Below are positions 1-10,071 of a stretch of 64,000 bases of DNA, piece after piece. The notes under the pieces are model-generated. The model was not told the DNA's origin, made no database searches, and was given only the letters and a program-made list of their open reading frames with translations. The DNA is from Aurifilum marmelostoma (taxonomy: Eukaryota; Ascomycota; Sordariomycetes; Diaporthales; Cryphonectriaceae): NCBI GenBank assembly GCA_027559495.1, contig JAMXSV010000017.1, positions 1,178,001 through 1,242,000 on the forward strand, in the 5' to 3' direction. Numbering within the stretch: position 1 is the first letter of the stretch; the number at the start of each line of letters is the position of its first letter. Position numbers and translations under genes: made by a program.

Positions 1-221
1 CTACACTGTTATTTCGCGCCGTACCGTCTTCGTTCAGCTCATGTCGGGACCCACCACCTTCGTTTTGAGGCAGCTCAAGTCACATAATTGTTTTGACGAT
101 TGTTCTCGTCATGTGGAGGATGCACTAGGGCTTTTCGACAATAATTACTCTTCGAGGGATTTTGAGATAACTACTCCGCGCTGGGGAGCATATTAGAGCT
201 ACTCTATTGAAAAGACGAGAA

Positions 222-725
222 TCATGAACCTCCGCCCGCGCCGACGAAAACAACTAAAACAGCAGCATAGGCTGCTGTTATTAAGAGAACATCGAAGGGC
301 GCCTTCAGGAAGTAAGCCATGACCAGGCCAAAGACGAAGACGAAGACCTAGGTCGTAGCCAGAGATGTAGCCAAAGAAGGGTGCAGGACCATTATGAGCA
401 TTGGTGCGATGAGAAGCGACCCACCGATCACTGCCATGATTACATTCTCCGTGTAATCCTGAACGAGCTGCTTCCGGACCATTTCTGACCTGGTCGCCCC
501 CCCAAATCTCCTAACATTGTTCTCGTCAAGCGCATCCGATAATCTGTGTTCTACAAGGAGTGGTCTCATTTCCCTATTGTATCGGTGACGGTTTATCTCC
601 TCGAGGTCACCCTCGTGGCGAGCCTTCCATTCTTTTGCGACATCTTGTAGCATGGCGCGCTGCATACCAAAGCTGGTTGTGACGATGAAAGGATCATATC
701 CTCGTCCCTTGCGGAAGTCCGGCAT
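222..725 (-). pseudogene. DUF6594-type membrane protein, C-terminal part, with in-frame stop
   Basis: The frame opens with Met at 725 and encodes a charged stretch, then the motif RRFGGATRSEMVRKQLVQDY, then a hydrophobic segment (VIMAVIGGSLLIAPMLIMVL). A TAG at 350-348 stops it. Directly after the TAG the same frame runs on for 41 codons to a TGA at 224-222 and encodes two more hydrophobic segments, including TAAYAAVLVVFVG. From memory, that three-helix order is how fungal DUF6594 proteins end, so the TAG falls inside the membrane domain and removes two of three helices. The N-terminal half of the domain is not recognisable upstream. The gene is probably decayed; a base error at the TAG or translational read-through are alternatives. 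Function of the family is unknown. Confidence 0.6.
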
Positions 726-756
726 GAACTCTAAGCCTTTCCAAGTATTGACTGAA

Positions 757-1332
757 TTAACGGGGACAATTATTTAAGAACAGCGAATTCACCATAGACA
801 GTAAGGCACCCTCGACAGTAAGGGAAACTGTATTGGTCACCGCACCGTACGCAGGCATGGTTTCTTGTGCCTTGTTCAAGTGATCTTGAAATGCCTCAAG
901 ATTGTCGAAGTTTCCGTACGCGAAATCAAAGATGGACATGAGCAAGAGCCTTTGCATATTCTCAAGGCAAACCCAGGTAAAATTTGTCAAATGGACGGTT
1001 ACATGGTCCCTCCTCGTCTTGATCATATTCGCTTTTTGTTTGTAGGCTGTCTTCATGCGCTCGACAAAGTCGTTGACTGGGATCCGATGACCTTTGAGCT
1101 TCCACCATTTGCTATTGCGCCCCGCGCGAGGATTGCGCTCTTGAGAAAGAGATCGAGTAACGGAAACTGAGCGCGTTCGGCTATACAAGCGGTGATCCGC
1201 GCGGCTGATGGAGTGCTGCCGCCGTGAGTCCATCGGGTTACGGCCATCACAAAGGAACAGCCTCGAGAATCCACCCTCGTGGACATATTCTCCTTTCTCG
1301 ACATCCAGATGCTCCATAAAGCAAAGCGACAA
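757..1332 (-). CDS. Hypothetical protein fragment upstream of the DUF6594-type tail
   Basis: An open frame of 191 codons whose product I do not recognise. The N-terminal third is rich in Arg and Ser; then come a basic stretch (WWKLKGHRIPVNDFVERMK) and a region with the look of a folded domain (FDFAYGNFDNLEAFQDHL). It ends just 31 bases before the Met of the DUF6594-type frame on the same strand, so the two may be parts of one gene. I found no splice pair that joins them in frame. It may be a broken exon of the same decayed locus or a separate gene, and it could be non-coding. Confidence 0.3.
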   Translation of the reverse strand: MSLCFMEHLDVEKGEYVHEGGFSRLFLCDGRNPMDSRRQHSISRADHRLYSRTRSVSVTRSLSQERNPRAGRNSKWWKLKGHRIPVNDFVERMKTAYKQKANMIKTRRDHVTVHLTNFTWVCLENMQRLLLMSIFDFAYGNFDNLEAFQDHLNKAQETMPAYGAVTNTVSLTVEGALLSMVNSLFLNNCPR

Positions 1333-2669
1333 GGAGGGGAAAGGGGTAACGGAAGCCGCAGGATGGGATTAAGGTTATTTAGGTATCAAAAGCAAGGCCC
1401 AGAGTGATAGCAGGGCCTCCTCTTCTCCTGCGGAATGAGGATTGAAGAAACTCAATAAAGAGGAACAGGATTCAAGGAAGCGAAGTGGTTGCTATGAGCA
1501 TTTACACAGTAAATCATCCCCCCCTTCCCCCCCCCCCCCCCCCCGGATGGTCTTTGAGCGAAGCCACTCAGACTGAGGCAATAAGCAGTCTCTTTCTTTC
1601 GGGTCAGTACACTTGATCTGATAATGCAGATGGATAGTGCATGAGAGCAACCCCAATTCCTATTCCTTGTGCATTACTGGCGGTGAAATTCCGGCCTCGA
1701 TAGTAATAAGCCCTTTCGGTGTGCTGCAGTAATATTTATCAGCTCCGCGGCCGAGCAGCATCACACACCAGTCAGCAGCACTGCTGATAGAACAGGGACG
1801 AATTAGCTCATTGTTTCATTCCATCTTTCATGATATCAGTCTTGGTAACATCGACATGATGATGCTTGAGGAGGTGATGTTTCTTAAGCTGCTTGCAGGG
1901 TCTGCATGCCGTGCAAGCGGTGAGGACTTTTGGTCTTTTGTTTGCATTCTTCTCCTTGACTTCCCACTCCGTGGAACACCAGAGATGTAATCCGCAACAC
2001 ACTGTTTTGGCAGGCTTTTGCATGCGGCTGAGAGGGGCGTCGTGGTGGCATGGGGATACGGATAGTACGAGGCCACCATTTTTGTGTCGCGCTGAATTGT
2101 TGCCCAAAAAGGGATTTCGATGGTCGTACTGGGTATCACCTGACAGTGAGTGACTACAGTAGCGTCCTGCGCTGTTGAGGATCCAGACAGTGGCGGCTTT
2201 GGCCAACTAAATTGAGGGATCACACTATCGAATTCTCGACATGAGATATTGTGATTTATACTGTAGGTAGCATTGTAGGTTGGAAGTCAAGTCGCAGCTT
2301 ACTTACTGGGTTGCTCTCACTATGTTGAACCCTGTACTGTAAAATGTGGGGCCACTCTCTCACTGGCCAACTCTCCCACACTTAGGCACTGAGGGCCATT
2401 CGCGCGAGTTTCTCCAACCCGTCCACCCAACCAACGATAATAACACATGACGAGACTTGGAATGCGACAACACGAACTCAAAGATTCTTCCATCACCTTC
2501 AAGGTAGGCTCATCGTGATTGTTTCCGAAGCACTGAAAGCCCGAGTCACTGTGACTGATGAACCTGCAGGCGACAGCGAACCCTTTTGTTGTCACGGCAG
2601 AGGAGGACTTTCAAGCTTCAGCTGTATATCGCGAAAAGGTCAAAGTTGTCGCGGAGGATACGAGCAGGC
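1333..2669. other. Intergenic stretch with poly-C tract and possible cyclin leader intron
   Basis: I see no convincing gene. Two overlapping minus-strand open frames at 1808-2223 have no recognisable domain. A C-rich run lies at about 1519-1544. Next to the cyclin gene, 2504-2569 looks like a 66-nt leader intron: it has a GTAGGC donor, a CTGAT branch-like site and a CTGCAG acceptor. If so, the cyclin transcript starts before 2504. Confidence 0.4.
1519..1544. repeat. C-rich homopolymer tract
   Basis: A broken run of C, including about 18 in a row before CCGG. It is in non-coding DNA and its length is probably uncertain. Confidence 0.85.
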
Positions 2670-3705
2670 ATGGCGCACATGACGAACCCCTTGGCGAGCG
2701 TCGAGCAGCTGTACATGAGGAACAATCTTAGCTCCCTGCCCAATGACCTCCAAGACGTCGTCTTCTACGCAACGCAATGCCTAACCCAGGCTGCTGGAAT
2801 CCTCCTCCAGCTGCCACAGTCCGTCACCGCGGAGGCCAACGTGATACTTGTGAGGTACTGGCTTGCAGAGTCTCGACCTCTTCTGACGAGCGAATTTAGC
2901 GTAAGTGAGCCCCGGATCAGGATTTGACACCCGTGGGCTCGCAGGAATTTGCATTAACATCTCACCCAAACAGGATGTCTCGGCGGCCTGCATCTTCCTC
3001 ATCGCGAAACTTGGTCCTCGGCCACGCTCAGCACGGGACATTGCCAACGTCTACGCCTATCTTCTCTCCGCCAATTCGTCCTTTATGCGCGATAGAGGCG
3101 CGCAGCCTCCCGCAGCAAATGACCCTGCGTCTTATTACCTCAGCGAGTCGGACTACTTTGCCTTTCACAAGCGTGTCCTCGCGCTGGAAGCTCGCATCTT
3201 GTATACCCTCTCCTTTGACACACATGTCGCCCTTCCACATCCCTTGGCCATCACCTACCTGCAGACCCTGGAGTTCTGCAACCATCGGCCCAAGGAGGCG
3301 ATATCGAAGAGGGTAGTCGAGTATCTGAACACGGCGCTGCTGTCGCCGCAGTTGTTGTACCTGACACACCAACCCAACATGCTGGCTGTCGCGGCTATCT
3401 ACAATGCTGCCAAGGACGTCGGTGCCAAGATGCCTGAGTGTGAATGGTGGGAGGTCTTTGATGTGGAGAGGGAGGAGCTGGGCTTCCTGGTGGTCGCCAT
3501 GAGGAGTCTGGAGGGGTGGCTGAGGAAGCAGAGGGAGGAGTTTCCATGGATGGTCGAGGGAATGATAACACGACAGATGATACAGGAGGAGCTGAAGAGG
3601 AGAGGTGTGCATAATGGTAATGGTTCTACTGAGATCGAAGATGAGGAGGCGGCTATGATGAGGCAGATGGACGAGAGGGCGGCGCAGGTTGAGCCCCAGT
3701 CTTGA
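2670..3705 (+). CDS. Cyclin L-like protein
   Basis: Two exons, 2670-2900 and 2974-3705, give 320 residues. The 73-nt intron has a GTAAGT donor, and splicing joins EFS to DVSAACIFLIAKL, the usual helix of the first cyclin box. The first box spans about residues 20-130 and includes LTQAAGILLQLPQSVTAEAN; a second, weaker cyclin fold spans about 130-245. The tail is acidic and charged. L-type cyclins are nuclear partners of CDK11-like kinases in transcription and pre-mRNA splicing. The ATG at 2670 is chosen because the longer frame upstream begins with TTG, not ATG, and related proteins start close to the box. A K- or C-type transcriptional cyclin is a possible alternative. Confidence 0.8.
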
Positions 3706-4283
3706 ACACGCCAGTGCTCTAAGAGTGGGTGGTTTAGAGATCAAAAAGGCAAGCAAGCCAATGGCCTCACAACCAATTCTGACCAAAGATAGAATAAATC
3801 ACTTTATAGTGATCCCATGAATTATTTCACGAAATGAGACTTTGTAGTAGGAGAATCATGTTAAAGCTCATAGATAAGTGACGGGTGACGGGTGACGGGA
3901 ATTCATTCGAAGCGCTCTAAGTAGTACCACAGTAGGTTGAGACGGTGCACAGTGAGGCCGTCTCACCACAGCTAGCGTCGGTACGCTGATCTCCCACAAA
4001 ATTGATAGCAGCTGTCGACTTCCTTGCCTATTAAGTCTCTATTTCAATTGACCAAGCTTATCCGTTATGCGTACACAGTGCCATTTCCTAGAGCCCACAC
4101 TACGCGTTATGCTCCCCGACGTTTAAGAAGGACATCGGCCTCTGCGAACCTGCTCAGCGTTATGCTTGCCTTCTCTCTTTGCCTAGGTTGTTATTCTTAA
4201 TAGTTACTCTGCAGTTGAGCGGAGTCTCGAACACGTTCCTCGTCCAGATACAGCAAAATTTGTCCACCCCTTGCATACGTACA
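3706..4283. other. Intergenic stretch between cyclin and bZIP-like gene
   Basis: Contains the 3' flank of the cyclin gene and the promoter and leader of the next gene. The only structure seen is a short tandem repeat, three copies of GTGACGG at about 3878-3899. No gene is supported. Confidence 0.5.
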
Positions 4284-5460
4284 ATGGACCTCAATGTACA
4301 GACGACCAACAAGCCCAGGTCGAGGCAACGTAGACACAAGACACCTCCTCCGTTAGACGTTCCGGATATCAACGAGAATGCGGCTGAGAGGAAGCGGGTT
4401 CTGAACGTATTGGCCCAGCGGCGATACAGTAAGTCAGAACAAAGATCATGCGTGACTTATTGTGGTGTGGGTACACTGACACAAGCCTCAAGGAGAGCGG
4501 AAACGGGGAGGTCGAAACGCCATCTCGCTGCGCAGCAGAGATACAACATCACATGGAGCAGACGTACCTGCAGACAAGGAGGCTCCTCGCCATGCCGTGA
4601 ACGGGAGCAGTGTCCAGGCCGTGGTAGGTGACCAGGCCGGTGGGTTCTCTGTGGCCACTGCAGAATCAAATGCCCCTGAGGTCACGACTGGGGATGAGCC
4701 AGAAGCAACTGCCAGTTGGGATCTAGCCGCCTTTCACGACACGCCAGAGACTGCAGCACTTGGCGAGTTCAGCGATCTGATCGGCAGTGTAACCGACTGC
4801 GGAGCATTACAGCCATTATTTCTGGATGACATGTCGTCACCGAGCCTCTCCAGCATCCAGTCTATGGGCACCATTGATCCGGCGGCACTCTTCGGATCAC
4901 TGGTAGGAACTCCATCATCTACATCCGAGAGTGATGTCTCCTTCCCAGACTCCTATCTCTTGCCCGTCACCGAACTCACACTTCTCCGGGCCTTCATGCG
5001 CATAGCGAGCCGCCTGGGTTGCAAGTCCAGCATCTGGGACATCAACGCGAGCTCCCCCTTCCTGGACCCCTCGTCGCCCACGCAACACCTGCCACAGACG
5101 TGGCAGCCAACCGCATCACAGATGCTGGTCCCCCACCACCCTCTGCTCGACTTCCTGCCTTGGCCGGCGGTACGCGAGAAGATCATCACCGTCTTCAACC
5201 TACCCGAGGAGATGCGTCCTGCGTCTGCCAAGTCGCCCACGGCGCTGGTGCAGTTTTCCTACGATCTCGAGGACGGCCACGAGGGCATCCGGATCTGGGG
5301 TGAGGACCCATACGATCCGCTGAGCTGGGAGGTCGGCCAGCTGCTGTTTGAGAGGTGGTGGTTCATCTTTGACAGGGCCATCATCGAGCAGAGCAACTCC
5401 TGGAGGGCTATGCGTGGGGCGGCAAGGCTGAGGATTGCTTCTGCTGAGAGCACATCATGA
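4284..5460 (+). CDS. bZIP-like transcription factor with DUF3425 domain
   Basis: Exons 4284-4428 and 4493-5460 encode 370 residues. The 64-nt intron (GTAAGT donor, CTGAC branch point) splits the basic region, and splicing restores RKRVLNVLAQRRYRERKRG at about residues 37-55. This is the basic part of the fungal AP-1-like family that pairs with DUF3425. The expected leucine zipper is weak or absent after it. A Ser/Thr/Glu-rich middle follows, then the DUF3425 domain from about residue 250 (HPLLDFLPWPAVREK, IWGEDPYDPLSWEVGQLLFE, FERWWFIFDRAIIEQSNSWR). These are presumed nuclear DNA-binding regulators, often of stress or secondary metabolism. The target is unknown, and no metabolic cluster lies nearby. 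Confidence 0.85.
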
Positions 5461-6473
5461 TGAGAAGGAGAGGAGAGACACCTCAGCCAGTCGCCCATGT
5501 TCGTACCGTTAGAATAAGCGAATCGAGCCTGTAATATCACATTACCCTGCTATAGAACACAAGGAGAAGGAGGAGCCAGGAAATATGCAATAACCTTGAC
5601 TGAGATATCCCATGCTGCAAGCGCTCGCTGGCCCGATCCACCCACTCCCCATCACCCTTAACCAGGCGCGGCACTATGCAAATCATCATTTCCAAAAGAA
5701 ATAGATACTTTGGAGTCTTGCTTGCCTGTACAACAAGTGTACAGGGATAGAATCACCGCAGGGTGTACCTGATGCTCAATACATACACATATAAGTATAT
5801 GAATGAATGATAAACCTCCGTCGCTCAACGTGCGTGATGTCGCAGCTGAGACCAAGAATAGGAAGTCGGCGGCGTTTATCTCTGGCGACTAGGACACCGT
5901 TGTGAGTACTGGGGCTGTTCTAGAATAGGGGGCCGGGTGCCCGGGGTCGGAGTGGTTATAGAGCATGCATGGCCCTGGACAGCTCAGCCGTGGGGCCAAA
6001 TTTAGCGGACAATGAGCTCATACCACAACTAGGGTGAACAGATGGGAATCTTTTTTGGGGAAATCTATGTCATTTTGTCGACACCACGTTCTGGATCTGC
6101 CACCAGATCTCTCCGCCGAGCCCCCCGTCCACCCTTTTTCAAGTAACTTAACTTTCCCAACCCTCAACAATCTTTTCCAATACCCTGTTTTAGTTTCTGT
6201 TCTTCTCGGAACCCTCAGAATGTCCGACCAGCCGTAGCACAAGATGATCTGACTGTGTCGATACATGTCTCTGCGCTGTGCACGCGACCCTTCGACCTAC
6301 CTAACCATCCCAAGAAACTCGGGCCCACCAACGTTCTCGCCTCGTGTCATCCGCCTGTTCCGATCTGGTCTCAAGAAGAGAGGGTGCCCTCGACAATGTG
6401 GATAGCTGGGCGCAGCCAGACAACAACCGGAATCCGCGGCAGGCCTTGATCTTCCTGCCACGCCCCAGCCAGC
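5461..6473. other. Intergenic and leader region of the lipase gene
   Basis: No gene seen. Short upstream ATGs occur before the lipase start; one at about 6220 opens a 5-codon frame ending in TAG. If these lie in the leader they could lower translation of the lipase. A splice in the leader may remove them. Confidence 0.4.
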
Positions 6474-9400
6474 ATGTTGCTCCTCCACCAGACCGGCAGC
6501 AGTCTCAAGATAGGCGAGGTTGTGCGCTACACCGTGACGTATACTCCATCACAAGACCGCATCCTGCCCTCTCCCGAGTGTTTGTTCCTGCGCATCAAGA
6601 ACAGCTCTGGCATAGCCCTCCGAGCCGCCTTCGTCCACGGTCCCTACAACCTCTCAGTGGCCGCCTGGCCCGCGAGCTTCAACCCCAACGAGAGTTTCGT
6701 CGAAGATGCCCACGTCTACGGTGTGCCTGAGTTCGAGCCCATGCTCAAGGCGGGCGGCTCCTGGACATGTCGCCTGGTCGTTCCCGAGCATATCAGACAG
6801 AGCGCCGGCACCGGGCGCTCCGGCGCATACTTTGGGAAGGGGCCGGACCACGACGACGAGAGCGTATCGTGGGTCATAGAGGTTGCGTCTCAGGTCATAT
6901 TCTCGACCTCGGCCGCCGTACACTATGACCTGCTGTTGGCGAGAGATGAGAAGTCGCTGACCCTGTCCTCGAGCATACCGGTCGTCGGTAACCAGGCCCA
7001 GGTCCCCCAGCCTGGCCGGGTCAGCGACTTCCAGCAGAGCAAAGGGGCCAAGGAAGGCAAGCATGCTGCGCCCAGCAAGGGCGTCTTCTCTCGGGCCATA
7101 CACCTGAAGGTGGAAGACACTGCTAGCATGTGGAATACACCTGAGCTGCCCGGAATGGAACAGTCGGCAGAGAACAGTGACGCTATGACGGGCCCGGACG
7201 CGGAGGCTGTGCAGTCCACCCAGAAGCCGAAGGATTCCGGGGCAGAGGAGCAGGATATAGACAAAGAGAAGAAGACGAACAAGAAGGAAAAGAAGAAGAT
7301 ACATTTGGTCATCCTCACCCATGGTTTGCATAGCAATCTAGGGTCGGACATGCTCTACATGAAGGAGAGCATCGACGCCGCCGCGAAGCAGGCCAAGATC
7401 GACGCCCGAGCAAGGCGGAAGAAGGAGAGAGGAAGCCGCAGTGGGGGTCCTCGTGGGTCAGATGGGTCAACTCATCATTATACGAATGAGGAGGAGGACG
7501 AGGATGATATAGAGGATGATGACGACGGTGAAGTCATCGTCCGAGGCTTTTCTGGAAATGCTACACGCACAGAACGGGGCATCAAATATCTCGGCAAGAG
7601 GCTCGCTAGATACGTCTTGTCTCTTACGTATCCGGACCAGCCCTTCCTGCCAGCCGGGAAGGCAGCCCAAGAAGTACTGTCCCATGCTTTCAAGGGCGAG
7701 ACACCTGTTCAAAGAGATTCAGGCGGAACCCCATCTCACAAGCACAGCACGATCCATAAGGCCACGCTAGGCGAGTCGCGAGCATACCGAATCGCCAGCA
7801 TCAGCTTTATTGGACACTCGCTGGGTGGTCTCGTGCAGACCTACGCCGTTGCCTACATCCAGAAACACTCACCACACTTCTTCGACCTGATCAAACCCAT
7901 CAACTTCATCGCACTCGCCTCCCCGTTCTTGGGCCTGAATCATGAGAATCCAATGTATGTCAAGTTCGCCCTCGATTTTGGCCTCGTCGGCAGGACAGGA
8001 CAGGACCTTGGCTTGACCTGGAGAGCACCGACAATCGCTAGGAACGGCTGGGGCGCGATCGTCAGCAACCTCGGCGAAAATGCACACAAGAAAGTCATGG
8101 GTGAGCCACAACCAGAGTCGAAGCCACTGCTCCGCATACTCCCCACTGGTCCAGCTCACGTGGCCCTCAAAAAGTTCCGGAACAGGACGGTGTACTCTAA
8201 CGTCGTGAACGACGGGATTGTACCGCTGCGAACTAGCTGTCTGCTGTTCCTCGACTGGCAGGGTCTGGGCCGCGTCGAAAAGGCGCGTCGAGAGGCTGGC
8301 CTTGTCGAGACCGTGGTCGGTTTCGGATGGGCTGAGCTCACTGGCACGAACGTGACCTCTCCACGGACCGGGCCCTGGACCCCAAAAACCGACAGCGAGG
8401 CCAAGAATGCCTCTTCCGGCACATCCACCCCAGTAGATGGGGCCGATATTCATGATGTTCCCCAGCCGCCCACGGACGCGGTGATGGAAGATGACAGAGC
8501 CAGCCTGAGACCCGTAACGAGCCACATTGGAGACGACAACCCATCTCATCCTCAAAATACAGCCACCACTAACAACAACAACCCCTTCTCCGGCTTATTC
8601 TCATTCTTCAAGCCAGCTGCTGATCCCTCCAAACCTGCTCCGGCACCTTCTGCCAAGCAGCAGAAGATCTATCAGCGCAGCCAAACCTTGCCTCTGGACG
8701 CCAATGGGTCGGACACATCACAACCATCACAGAAGTCGAAAGTAACCTCTGGGCACGAACTAGGCGAGGACTCAGACAGTGGTGTCTCAGCGCCTCCGAC
8801 GACAAGCTTCTTTGAGTCCGCAGGAGATCTACTCAACCCAAAGTTGCCGTCGGTCGAGTATCTGATTGACCCAGAATCGCGGCCAAGGACGATCTTCCAC
8901 GACCGGGTCTACCACCCGCAAGACATCCCACCGCCACCTCTGAAGAAGCGACCCACGGGTTCCTTAGCTACGCGTAGGACGACGTTTAAGAGACTGGGGT
9001 CCTCGTCTAGCATCCGTGCGGAGAGCAGCGGCTCCTCGCCGCATCCTGTTCCCCCCGCTCACCAAGATTCCGTGGCTTCAACCAAGGACTACGACGACAC
9101 GGCCAACACAAACCCAGATAAGGAACCTGACGAGGTCATTGACGGCTCGAACATGAAGGTGGAAGAGAAGATCGCCCGTGCCTACCATCGTGACATGTCC
9201 TGGCGCAAGGTCCTGGTCAAGCTCGAGCCCGACGCGCACAACAACATGATCTGCCGCCGCATGTTTGCAAATGCCTTTGGCTGGCCGGTGGTAAAGCACC
9301 TTGTCGATGCACACTTTAGCGACTCAGCAGTGGCTCGGATACGTGACTCGAACGAGCAGAGTACCGAGAGAGCCAGGGCGACCGATGAAGCACCAGACAA

Positions 9401-9959
9401 GCACGGCGGTGAAACGAAGGACCAGAGCGAGGCTGCCACCCCTGCGGCTGCAAACCGGATACGAGGCGAGCTCAAGTCACATACGCAGGCGGCTCAACTG
9501 CATGAGCATCGACGTACGGAGAGTGAGGATCGCGAGGCCACGGATAGTGTCCCTGACCTGCCTTCCAATACACACAGCTTGGCGGACATGTTATCTCCAC
9601 CGCTTGGCCGAGCCTTTGACAGGCCTGACAGCATGTGCTGGAGCGATCGTGACTGGGCGGACAGTGCAGACGAGAGCGATACCGAGGTGCCGGCCGCGAC
9701 TGGTGTCGACGACGCGAAAAAGGTTCCCGAGCGCAGCTCGAGTCCCCTGAGCGGTGCGTACTGGACAGAGAAGATTGTGGGGAAGGGGGCGATAAAGAGG
9801 CGGAGCAAGTCACCAAGCACCAAGCAGGAGGAACATCAGACCACGGCGACAGCAACACCGGCAGCAACGGCAGCGTCGGTTTCCAAGCCATCGCCATCTT
9901 CCGATCATGAGTCGGGCACTCCGGACGCCGCAATTACTCAGCCAGATGATGTAGATTGA
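6474..9959 (+). CDS. ROG1-like putative serine esterase/lipase (DUF676 family)
   Basis: A single exon of 1161 residues. The N-terminus (MLLLHQTGSSLKIGEVVRYT) and the following 150 residues match the conserved leader domain of filamentous-fungal ROG1-type lipases. The alpha/beta-hydrolase part shows HGLHSN at residues 283-288, the family segment VIVRGFSGNATRTERG, the nucleophile elbow GHSLGG with Ser449, and NDGIVPLRTS near 580, likely carrying the acid residue. A low-complexity acidic run (EEEDEDDIEDDDDGE) lies between the first motif and the elbow. The C-terminal 500 residues are Ser/Pro-rich, except for a conserved block around MSWRKVLVKLEPDAHNNM. Yeast ROG1 is a monoacylglycerol lipase, and a cytosolic or lipid-droplet role is inferred. 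No signal peptide is seen. Confidence 0.88.
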   Translation: MLLLHQTGSSLKIGEVVRYTVTYTPSQDRILPSPECLFLRIKNSSGIALRAAFVHGPYNLSVAAWPASFNPNESFVEDAHVYGVPEFEPMLKAGGSWTCRLVVPEHIRQSAGTGRSGAYFGKGPDHDDESVSWVIEVASQVIFSTSAAVHYDLLLARDEKSLTLSSSIPVVGNQAQVPQPGRVSDFQQSKGAKEGKHAAPSKGVFSRAIHLKVEDTASMWNTPELPGMEQSAENSDAMTGPDAEAVQSTQKPKDSGAEEQDIDKEKKTNKKEKKKIHLVILTHGLHSNLGSDMLYMKESIDAAAKQAKIDARARRKKERGSRSGGPRGSDGSTHHYTNEEEDEDDIEDDDDGEVIVRGFSGNATRTERGIKYLGKRLARYVLSLTYPDQPFLPAGKAAQEVLSHAFKGETPVQRDSGGTPSHKHSTIHKATLGESRAYRIASISFIGHSLGGLVQTYAVAYIQKHSPHFFDLIKPINFIALASPFLGLNHENPMYVKFALDFGLVGRTGQDLGLTWRAPTIARNGWGAIVSNLGENAHKKVMGEPQPESKPLLRILPTGPAHVALKKFRNRTVYSNVVNDGIVPLRTSCLLFLDWQGLGRVEKARREAGLVETVVGFGWAELTGTNVTSPRTGPWTPKTDSEAKNASSGTSTPVDGADIHDVPQPPTDAVMEDDRASLRPVTSHIGDDNPSHPQNTATTNNNNPFSGLFSFFKPAADPSKPAPAPSAKQQKIYQRSQTLPLDANGSDTSQPSQKSKVTSGHELGEDSDSGVSAPPTTSFFESAGDLLNPKLPSVEYLIDPESRPRTIFHDRVYHPQDIPPPPLKKRPTGSLATRRTTFKRLGSSSSIRAESSGSSPHPVPPAHQDSVASTKDYDDTANTNPDKEPDEVIDGSNMKVEEKIARAYHRDMSWRKVLVKLEPDAHNNMICRRMFANAFGWPVVKHLVDAHFSDSAVARIRDSNEQSTERARATDEAPDKHGGETKDQSEAATPAAANRIRGELKSHTQAAQLHEHRRTESEDREATDSVPDLPSNTHSLADMLSPPLGRAFDRPDSMCWSDRDWADSADESDTEVPAATGVDDAKKVPERSSSPLSGAYWTEKIVGKGAIKRRSKSPSTKQEEHQTTATATPAATAASVSKPSPSSDHESGTPDAAITQPDDVD

Positions 9960-10049
9960 TTCATGAAACGCACTTGGACATGTATTATAGTGGCTCCGCC
10001 GTGGCTACGGTAGGACAAGAAATGTTGTGTTGCATTGCATTGGAGAAGG

Positions 10050-10071
10050 CGGGGGGGGTGGGGGGGGGGGG
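10050..10071 (+). repeat. G-rich run, possible quadruplex
   Basis: Eight to nine G, one T, then about eleven G, located about 90 bases after the lipase stop codon. Such a run could form a G-quadruplex in DNA or in the lipase 3' untranslated RNA. Confidence 0.7.

Noticed and set aside
1808..2223. Overlapping minus-strand frames, one with CTACRPCKQLKKHH, which recalls a zinc motif
   Set aside because: Only one short Cys cluster, no complete metal-binding pattern, and a competing frame of equal length.
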